Shown here one piece after another: positions 54,724 to 62,039 of a stretch of DNA of 64,000 nucleotides (position 1 is the stretch's first letter; each line of letters starts with the position of its first letter). This stretch comes from Actinomadura pelletieri DSM 43383 (lineage in GTDB: Bacteria > Actinomycetota > Actinomycetes > Streptosporangiales > Streptosporangiaceae). The stretch covers positions 620,001 to 684,000 of the forward strand of contig NZ_RBWU01000001.1 in NCBI RefSeq assembly GCF_003634705.1, read 5' to 3'. The notes under the pieces are model-generated. The model saw only the letters and a list, made by a program, of their open reading frames with translations. It made no database searches and had not been told where the DNA came from. The translations under genes and the position numbers were made by a program.

Positions 54724-55019
54724 GACCTCCGGTGGCCGTCCCTCACGCCCCGCCGCAACACCCCGGCGACCGGGCGGGCTTCCGCCAACCCTGATCTTCC
54801 CCTTCGCCTCCCGCATTCTGGAGGGCACCACCCGGACATACACCCAGACGTCAACGCTCCGAAGGACGGTGACAACGTGCGCGGGCGGCTGACCGAGGGT
54901 CAGGACGCGGACGCCCCGGGCCGGCAAGGCGCGGGCATGCTAGTCCAGTCCGGCCTGGGAGGCAGCGAGAATCTTCAGAAGCACCCGGGAGCGTGGCCAG
55001 GCCCGCGCGCCGGGCGCCA

Positions 55020-55965
55020 GGCGATCGGCGGCACCGCCTCGGCGTTCCAGACCCCGACGATCTCGCCGCTGGTCGCCGGGACCGTGGAGCCGTCCGGGTT
55101 ACAGAAGGCCAACTCCCTCCTCGGCGCCGCCACCGGCGCCACCCGGCTCGCCGGTCCCGCCCTCGCCGGGACGTTCGTGCTCACCATCGGCCCCGGCTGG
55201 ACGTTCGTCCTCGACGCCGCCACGTTCGCCGCCAGCGGCGCCCTGCTCGCGGCGACGCGCGTCCGGCACGTGCCGCAGCCGGACCTCCCGGACGGCCGAT
55301 CCGGCGCGTTCCAGCGACTCGAACGCGACATGGCCGAAGGTTGGGCGCAGGTCCGGACGCGCGACTGGTACTGGACGAGCCTGATCGCGCACGGCGTCTG
55401 GAACGGCGCGTCCGCCGTCCTCCTCACCCTCGGACCGGCCATCGCGATCGACCATCTCGGCGGCGAGGAGACATGGATCGCGACCGTCCAGGTCGGCGCC
55501 GTCGGGCTCGTCGCCGGGTCGCTGCCGGCGTCCCGCATCCACCTGCGCCGCCCGGTCCTCGTCGCGAACCTCGGCCTCGCGATCTTCGCTCTGCCGCTCG
55601 CCCTGCTGGCCGTCCCCGCGCCCGCGCCACTGGTCATCGGCTCGTACGGGGTGGCGCTCGCCGGGCTGGGCGTCCTCAACCCGACCTGGCAGACGGTCGG
55701 CCAGTTGACCATTCCGCAGCACGCGCTGGCCCGGGTGACGTCCTACGACTGGCTGCTCTCCCTCGCGGCGGCGCCGCTCGGCTACGCGCTCGCGCCGTTG
55801 GCGGCGTCGGCGTGGGGAACGGCCGTGCCGCTGACGGCTTCCGCGGTTCTGGTCGCCGCGTCCTGCCTGGGCACGGCGCCGGTGCCGAGCGTCCGCCAAC
55901 TGACCATGCCCACGCCAGAGCCCCCGGCGCCCCTCAAGACCCCTGGCACCGAGCCCGCCCAGTAA
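55020..55965 (+). pseudogene. MFS transporter lacking its first third
   Basis: From about 55020 a single open frame reads AIGGTASAFQTPTISPLVAG and then LQKANSLLGAATGATRLAGPALAG, the region around helices 4-6 of MFS exporters, and continues to a normal end with about eight helices. The upstream frame back to 54652 is Arg/Pro/Asp-rich and non-membrane, so helices 1-3 or 4 are missing. No ribosome site is seen at the break. Probably a 5'-deleted exporter gene once controlled by the divergent LysR regulator. Confidence 0.75.
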
Positions 55966-55969
55966 CAGC

Positions 55970-56001
55970 GGGGGCCTTGCCAACCGTCGGGCAAGGTCCC
56001 C
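55970..56001. terminator. bidirectional terminator hairpin
   Basis: GGGGGCCTTGCC and GGCAAGGTCCCC form a 12-bp stem with one bulge, loop about 7 nt, between the convergent MFS remnant (stop 55965) and the stomatin-like gene (stop 56012). Confidence 0.65.
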
Positions 56002-56011
56002 GGTCACCGCA

Positions 56012-57058
56012 TCAGGGAGCGGCGGTCGGCGGGTCGCCGGGCTGGGGGTCACCGCTCGTGATTCCGGGCCGATCGTGGGACGACCCATCCCGCACGGCCG
56101 GTGCCTCGTCACGCTGCTTCGGCTCGTCCAGGCCGATGACCGGCGGGACGTCGTCGGGGGACTCCAGCGCCGAGGAGGCCTCCGCCGCCTTCGCCAGCTC
56201 CTCCTCCGCCTTGGCGAGCCGTTCCCCGAGACCCGGTCCGCCCCGCTTGCCCGCCGCCTCGCCTCCACCGGTGCCGCTCGTGACACGGTCGAAGAATCGC
56301 AGCACCTCCACCGGCAGCGGCATGACCAGCGTGCTGTTCTTCTCGGCGGAGACCTCGACGACCGTCTGCAGCAGCCGGAGCTGCAGGGCCGCCGGGTCCT
56401 GCGACATGATCTCCGCGGCGGCGGCGAGCCGCTTGGACGCCTGGAACTCGCCGTCCGCGGTGATGATGCGGGCACGCCGCTCCCGCTCCGCCTCGGCCTG
56501 CCGGGCCATCGACCGCTTCATGCCCTCCGGCAGCGAGACGTCCTTGATCTCGACCATCTCGATCCGGATGCCCCACGGCCCCTCGGTGATCTCGTCGATG
56601 ATCGCCCGAAGCCGCGTGTTGATCTTCGCGCGTTCGCCGAGGAGCTCCTGCATGTCGGCCTGGCCGATGACCGACCGCAGCGATGTCTGCGCCACCTGGG
56701 AGACCGCGTAACCGTAGTTCTGGACGTTCACGATCGCCTTCACCGGATCGATCACCCGGAAGTACACAACGGCGTCCACGCGGACGCTCACGTTGTCCTG
56801 GGTGATGCCGTCCTGGCCCGGAACGCCCATCGTGACCGTCTGTCTGCTGACCTTCTGCATCCTTTCGATGATCGGCACGATCGCCGTGATACCGGGCTCG
56901 CGGACCGCACCAGGACGCAGCTGCCCGCCCCGCTGCACCTGGCCGAACCTGAACACGATGCCGTGCTCATACTGCTGGACGACGCGGATCGAAGACGTCA
57001 GAAGGACCAGCCCGCCGACGAGGACGATCAGCAAGACGACAAGGGCCACCGCGGCCAT
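56012..57058 (-). CDS. SPFH/stomatin-like (slipin) membrane protein
   Basis: 348 residues from the ATG at 57058; a GTG nine bases upstream is possible. One N-terminal helix (about 3-22) is followed by the SPFH domain: VVQQYEHGIVFRFGQV, DNVSVRVDAVVYFRV and GIRIEMVEIKDVSLPEGMKR. A coiled coil rich in Ala/Glu/Arg follows, and a Pro/Gly/Asp tail of about 70 residues. Such proteins assemble into ring-like membrane scaffolds. No NfeD partner gene is beside it. Divergent from the ArsA-like genes. Confidence 0.9.
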   Translation of the reverse strand: MAAVALVVLLIVLVGGLVLLTSSIRVVQQYEHGIVFRFGQVQRGGQLRPGAVREPGITAIVPIIERMQKVSRQTVTMGVPGQDGITQDNVSVRVDAVVYFRVIDPVKAIVNVQNYGYAVSQVAQTSLRSVIGQADMQELLGERAKINTRLRAIIDEITEGPWGIRIEMVEIKDVSLPEGMKRSMARQAEAERERRARIITADGEFQASKRLAAAAEIMSQDPAALQLRLLQTVVEVSAEKNSTLVMPLPVEVLRFFDRVTSGTGGGEAAGKRGGPGLGERLAKAEEELAKAAEASSALESPDDVPPVIGLDEPKQRDEAPAVRDGSSHDRPGITSGDPQPGDPPTAAP

Positions 57059-57268
57059 CACGGGCACCTCTCTCTCGTGATCGGCGGGACCACGGGGAGC
57101 GCCCAGGCCCCGACAGCTCGGAACCACCCGGAGGACGGTTCACGTTTCCCAGCTAACCGCGCGGGCACGCCGATTGACAGTGCCCGAGCCAACGATCGTG
57201 GCCGGAACCGTGTCAGGGATCACTGCAGCGGGACGGGCGCACCCTCAAGTGTTTGTCGAGTGAACGAT

Positions 57269-58276
57269 ATGGTCGATCGAGTGAGCGCGAGAGACACCGA
57301 CTGGGACGGCGTACGCCTCCACGTGGTCACCGGGAAAGGCGGAACCGGGAAGACCACCGTCGCGGCCGCGCTCGCCCTCGCGCTGGCCGCCGGTGGCCGC
57401 AAGGTCCTGCTCGTCGAGGTCGAGGGACGCCAGGGCATCGCCCAGCTGTTCGACTGCCCGCCCCTGCCGTACGGGGAACGGCGCGTCGCGATCGCACCGG
57501 ACGGCGGCGACGTCTACGCGCTCGCCATCGACACCGAAGAGGCGCTCCTCGAGTACCTCGAGATGTTCTACAACCTCAAGCACGCCGGGAAGGCGATGAC
57601 CCGGCTCGGCGTCGTCGACTTCGTCACCACCATCGCGCCCGGCCTGCGGGACGTGATCCTCACCGGCAAGACGAGCGAGTCCGTCCGGCGCAAGAAGAAG
57701 GACGGCTCGTTCATCTACGACGCCGTCGTCATGGACGCGCCGCCCACGGGCCGCATCACCAAGTTCCTGAACGTCAACGACGAGATCTCCGGGCTCGCCA
57801 AGGTCGGGCCCGTGCGCAACCACGCCGACACCGTGATGAAGGTTCTGCGCAGCCCCGAAACGGCCGTGCATTTCGTCACGGTGCTTGAGGAGATGCCCGT
57901 CCAGGAGACGATGGACGGCATCCGCGACCTCACCGAGGTGGGCCTGCCCATCGGCGGCGTCGTCGTCAACATGGAGCACCCGCCCGTCCTCCCCGAGGAC
58001 ACCCTCGCCGCCGCCGCGTCCGGCGACCTCGACATGGACGAGATCATCCGGGGCGTGAAGGCGGCCGGTCTGGAACACGACGCCGAGTCGATCGCCGCGG
58101 TGCTCGCCGCCGAGGCCGCCGACCACGCCCGCCGCACCGCACTCCAGCGGCGCGAGAAGGAGCGCCTCGAGTCGATCGACCGTCCCCGCTACACCCTCCC
58201 GCTCCTGTCGGACGGCATGGACCTCGCGGGCCTGTACGACCTGGCCGCCGCCCTCCGCGCCCAGGGCGCCGCATGA
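57269..58276 (+). CDS. ArsA/GET3-like ATPase, first of a pair
   Basis: 335 residues from the ATG at 57269 (a GTG four codons later is possible). P loop TGKGGTGKTT (21-30), then VEVEGRQGIAQLFD and DAPPTGRI. There is no metal-binding cysteine set as in true ArsA. It is closely like mycobacterial Rv3679, which works with Rv3680 as a two-part transport-type ATPase linked to stress tolerance. The partner starts 42 bp on. Confidence 0.92.
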   Translation: MVDRVSARDTDWDGVRLHVVTGKGGTGKTTVAAALALALAAGGRKVLLVEVEGRQGIAQLFDCPPLPYGERRVAIAPDGGDVYALAIDTEEALLEYLEMFYNLKHAGKAMTRLGVVDFVTTIAPGLRDVILTGKTSESVRRKKKDGSFIYDAVVMDAPPTGRITKFLNVNDEISGLAKVGPVRNHADTVMKVLRSPETAVHFVTVLEEMPVQETMDGIRDLTEVGLPIGGVVVNMEHPPVLPEDTLAAAASGDLDMDEIIRGVKAAGLEHDAESIAAVLAAEAADHARRTALQRREKERLESIDRPRYTLPLLSDGMDLAGLYDLAAALRAQGAA

Positions 58277-58318
58277 CCGAGCACAACGACGACCCCGAGG
58301 TCGGACGGAGGTGAACCG

Positions 58319-59455
58319 ATGAGCTCGACCGGCGGCAAGACCCCACCCGCCCTCGATGTGAACGCGCTCCTCGACGACCCGCGCACGAAGATCATCGTGT
58401 GTTGCGGCTCAGGCGGTGTCGGCAAGACGACGACGGCCGCGGCCCTCGGCGTCCGCGCCGCCGAACGGGGTCGGGACGTGGTCGTCCTCACCGTCGACCC
58501 GGCCCGGCGGCTCGCCCAGTCGATGGGACTGTCCGAACTCGACAACAACCCGCGCAAGATCGAGATCGAGGGCGACGGCGAGCTGCACGCCATGATGCTC
58601 GACATGAAGCGCACCTTCGACGAGATCGTCGAGGCGCACGCCGACCCCGACCGGGCCAAGCAGATCCTCGCCAACCCCTTCTACCAGTCGCTGTCGTCCA
58701 GCCTGTCCGGGACGCAGGAGTACATGGCGATGGAGAAGCTCGGCCAACTGCACCGCTCCGGCGCGTGGGACCTGATCATCGTGGACACTCCACCGTCCCG
58801 GAACGCGCTCGACTTCCTGGACGCCCCCGAGCGGATGGGTCGTTTCCTCGACGGCCGCTTCATGCGGATCCTCGCCACCCCCGCCAAGACCGGTGGACGG
58901 TTCGGCGTCAAGGTGATCAGCGCCGGTTTCGGCATGGTCACGGGCGTCCTCAACAAGGTCATCGGCGTCCAGCTCCTCCGGGACGTCCAGACGTTCGTCG
59001 CCGCGTTCGACACGATGTTCGGCGGTTTCCGGGAGCGCGCCGAGAAGACGTTCCGGCTCCTGCAGACCCCCGGCACCGCGTTCCTCGTCGTCGCCGCACC
59101 GGAACCGGACGCGCTCCGCGAAGCCTCCTATTTCGTGGAACGTCTCGCGGAGGAGCGCATGCCGCTCGCCGGACTTGTGATCAACCGCGTCCACGAGTCC
59201 GCCGCCGACACGCTCTCCGCCGCCCGCAGCCAGGCCGCCGCCGAAACCCTGGAGGAACGCGGCGAGCACACGCTGACCGCGGCGTTGCTGCGCCTCCACA
59301 CCGACCGGCTGCAGCTGTCCGCCCGCGAGGAACGACTCCGGGACCACTTCGCGTCGGCGCATCCGAACGTCCCGGTCACGGCGGTCGCGGCGCAGGCGGA
59401 GGACGTCCACGACCTGGACGGCCTACGCCGGGTGGGCGAGGACCTCGCCGCCTGA
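58319..59455 (+). CDS. ArsA/GET3-like ATPase, second of a pair
   Basis: 378 residues; GGAGGTGA precedes the ATG. P loop GSGGVGKTT (30-38), VLTVDPARRLAQSMG (56-70) and VDTPPSRNALDFLDAP are the ArsA-type switch regions. It resembles mycobacterial Rv3680. The two proteins probably form a heterodimer whose client is not known here. The 3' end overlaps the convergent DUF418 gene by 80 bp. Confidence 0.92.
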   Translation: MSSTGGKTPPALDVNALLDDPRTKIIVCCGSGGVGKTTTAAALGVRAAERGRDVVVLTVDPARRLAQSMGLSELDNNPRKIEIEGDGELHAMMLDMKRTFDEIVEAHADPDRAKQILANPFYQSLSSSLSGTQEYMAMEKLGQLHRSGAWDLIIVDTPPSRNALDFLDAPERMGRFLDGRFMRILATPAKTGGRFGVKVISAGFGMVTGVLNKVIGVQLLRDVQTFVAAFDTMFGGFRERAEKTFRLLQTPGTAFLVVAAPEPDALREASYFVERLAEERMPLAGLVINRVHESAADTLSAARSQAAAETLEERGEHTLTAALLRLHTDRLQLSAREERLRDHFASAHPNVPVTAVAAQAEDVHDLDGLRRVGEDLAA

Positions 59456-60383
59456 TCGGCACGACCCGCCACCAGGTGAGACAACGCCACACCCACTCCG
59501 CAGGCCCGTACCGCGCGTGGCGCAGCCACAATGCGCTGAAGACCGCCTCGACCACGAACACGCACGCCCCGAGGGCCATGGCCTCACGCGCCGTCCCGAG
59601 CCTCACGAATTGACCGGCTGCCACGACCATCAATGTGGCACCCAGATAGTTGGTCAACGCCATCCGACCGGCCGGCGCAAGTCTCAGCAAGACGCCCCGA
59701 GCACGCGAACGCAACAACACCAAAATCACACCGACATAAGCGGCCGCAGTCACCAACCCCGCCAGCCGCCCCCCGAAACCCGAACCACCCTCAACCTGCC
59801 AGCCATTCAAGGCGATGGCCCCCAGGGAAACACCCCCGACCCCCAGGCCGAACCCACACCCAGAGAGACTCAACAATCTCTCAATTCCGTAACGCTGGGC
59901 AGCGTAACCCAGCAGGAACAGCCCAGGGATCAACACGCTGCCACCCCCCGTGACCAGCACCGCGACCACCTCGGCAACGACTCCGATCATCAGGACGACC
60001 CGTCGCGACAGAAACGACGCGGGCAGCAGGACGACGATGCCGACAACCGCGTAGGTCAACAACACCTCGTCCGGCTGCAACACCCGATGCACCGCACCAA
60101 AGGGCACGAGAAACCCGAGCCGAGCCAACATGACCAGCCGCGGATTCTGTGCCCTCTCCTGTACCGCGTCCAGGAACAACCCGAAGCTGACCCCGAACAG
60201 GAACGAAAAGACAGGAAAGAACCGCTGATGCAACAGGGCTTCGTAAACCCAGTTCCCCGCACCCTCAGAGGACGCTCCACTGAGCCCGACGGCGTTCACG
60301 ACCGAGATGCCAAATAGAGCGAACCCACGAAGCACATCGACCTCGACAAGCCGCGCCGTCTCAGCCCGTCCAACAGGCACCAC
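59376..60383 (-). CDS. DUF418 family membrane protein
   Basis: About 335 residues from a GTG at 60383 (TTG at 60398 and other starts are possible). VDVLRGFALFGISVVN is the acyltransferase-3-like N-terminus; eight or more helices follow. GRMALTNYLGATLM and YGPAEWVWRCLTWW are the DUF418 C-terminal marks. Function unknown; the fold is near membrane O-acyltransferases. The last 28 residues are Arg/Pro/Gly-rich and overlap the ArsA-like gene on the other strand. Confidence 0.85.
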   Translation of the reverse strand: MVPVGRAETARLVEVDVLRGFALFGISVVNAVGLSGASSEGAGNWVYEALLHQRFFPVFSFLFGVSFGLFLDAVQERAQNPRLVMLARLGFLVPFGAVHRVLQPDEVLLTYAVVGIVVLLPASFLSRRVVLMIGVVAEVVAVLVTGGGSVLIPGLFLLGYAAQRYGIERLLSLSGCGFGLGVGGVSLGAIALNGWQVEGGSGFGGRLAGLVTAAAYVGVILVLLRSRARGVLLRLAPAGRMALTNYLGATLMVVAAGQFVRLGTAREAMALGACVFVVEAVFSALWLRHARYGPAEWVWRCLTWWRVVPIRRRGPRPPGVGRPGRGRPPPAPRPP

Positions 60384-60649
60384 GGAACCTCGGAGCAAGG
60401 CCGGCCCTACCCCCTCCCGAAGCCCGACCACCAACCCACAAGACCACACCCACCCGACCGCCCAACACCTCACATCACACCCAGACCATCGGCAAGCTCA
60501 CCTTCCCGTCACAGGAAAACCCCTCACACCGCGCCGCACCGACCAGCCGCCCCCACAACAGCGCCACCAGGCACACTCCCAACAACCGAACCGAACCTGG
60601 ACGAATACGACCGACACTCGACCTGGTCGACGCCCCCCTCACCCGCTCC

Positions 60650-60960
60650 GCCGCGCCATCCCTGCAACCGCAACGACATCACAACCAAACGAATCCCAAC
60701 ACACCCCCTCATGGACATAGCCAGGTACCAGGCAACATCCAGACTGAAGACAACACCGCGACCCGCTCCGCCACCACCTCACCGTCCCTACGGCCGCAAC
60801 GAAATCACAACGAACGAACCCCACGCACCGCTCAGCCCCGATGGCGTACGCGGACGAGTACCAGCCGACAGTCGATCGAGCTAGCGGAAGATGCCCTTAC
60901 CCGCGCTACCGCCGCCCCCACAGCGCAACGACGTCACACCGCACAAGCCGAACGGTCAAG
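60650..60960. repeat. decayed tandem repeat, period about 127 bp
   Basis: CGCAACGAC-type blocks followed by ATCACA occur at 60669, 60795 and 60924 (offsets 126 and 129 bp), each preceded by GCTCCGCC- or GCTACCGCC-like sequence. Copies differ more than in the other arrays. It lies between the whiB stop and the DUF418 start. The rest of 60384-61398 shows no gene. Confidence 0.6.
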
Positions 60961-61398
60961 GATGCGGCCTTCACCCTCTGCGCCACCACCGCATCGCAGT
61001 CGCGGCGACCTCCCCTGGCGAACACCGAGGACACCCACAACCCTTGGTGGCGGACATGGACGAGCATCTAGCCACATTCGAGTTGGTGAAGGCGTCCTCA
61101 TCCTCTTGATGTCGCGCCTGTGCAGAGGCAGGCAGTCCGGCGACGGCCGCCGGCGTCGCGGCTTACGCCGTCCGAAAGGAAGCAGCCGACATGCACACGG
61201 CCACGGACCACACAGCGTGGCGAAGGGTGAGTGACGACCAGACAAGCCCGTCCACGACCGGGAACGTGGTTACAGGCTCGCATCTCGGTGGGATACGAGC
61301 CCGCTGACACGTTTCTGAGTGGACCGGGTAGGTCATCAGCCTGGACGGGCCGCTCTCAAAGCCCGTGAAATCGGACGACCGCCGTTCGGCGGATCGGG

Positions 61399-61710
61399 TC
61401 AGCTCGCGACGAGTTCCTGTTCGTCCACGTCGACCGACCGCTCGTACTCTTCCTTGGCGGTCTCCAGAAGGTCGCGCCACGACCGTACATCCGGCCGCCG
61501 ACGCAGCAGAGCGCGACGTTCCCGCTCGGTCATCCCGCCCCACACGCCGAACTCGATCCGGTTGTCGAGGGCGTCGGCAAGACACTCCGTGCGCACCGGG
61601 CAGCCGCGGCAGATCATCTTGGCCCGGTTCTGCGCTGCTCCCTGCACGAACAGGGCGTCCGGATCCGCGTTACGGCAGGCGGCGCGGGCGGTCCAATCCG
61701 TGATCCACAT
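61399..61710 (-). CDS. wblA: WhiB-family iron-sulfur regulator (WblA/WhiB4-like)
   Basis: 103 residues. Cluster cysteines are C12, C34, C37 and C43 (Cx21Cx2Cx5C). FGVWGGMTERERRALLRR is the GVWGG turn plus basic helix. Position next to the ponA2 gene matches wblA of Streptomyces and whiB4 of mycobacteria, which govern development, antibiotic production and oxidative-stress response. GGGGAG lies 10 bases before the ATG. Confidence 0.93.
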   Translation of the reverse strand: MWITDWTARAACRNADPDALFVQGAAQNRAKMICRGCPVRTECLADALDNRIEFGVWGGMTERERRALLRRRPDVRSWRDLLETAKEEYERSVDVDEQELVAS

Positions 61711-61854
61711 CTTGGCCCCACTCCCCTAGGGTCTGTGTGTCGATTTGCGCTCCTTGGCCGGACGGGCGCGGACGTCAGGCCGCCAAACGAAAGCCGTGGG
61801 GAAGAACTTACGGAAGCGAGGCACGTTTCGACAGTCCCCGATGGGCCCATTCTC

Positions 61855-61878
61855 GATATGGCCCACCGGGGCCATATC
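61855..61878. promoter_or_regulatory. palindrome between wblA and ponA2
   Basis: GATATGGCCC (61855-61864) and GGGCCATATC (61869-61878) form a perfect 10-bp inverted repeat with a 4-nt centre. It lies 145 bp upstream of wblA and 160 bp upstream of ponA2, so an operator for either gene or a transcript divider is possible. The remaining 61711-62039 shows no gene. Confidence 0.5.
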
Positions 61879-62039
61879 GCCGGAACGGACTAGTTACCTG
61901 TAGTAGACGCGCCAGACACTGCACAGGTTGTCATGAGGAGGGCATAAGGGACGAAGCTCATGGTCAGCGGGGGCCCGGAAGGTTCGACGACGGGGGGCAC
62001 GTCCCAAATGCACTGGTCATCCCGCGTACCCTAGTGCCC

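Noticed and set aside
57269..59455. Arsenite export system
   Set aside because: The ATPases lack the ArsA metal-binding cysteines, and no arsB or arsR is near; the pair matches the Rv3679/Rv3680 type instead.
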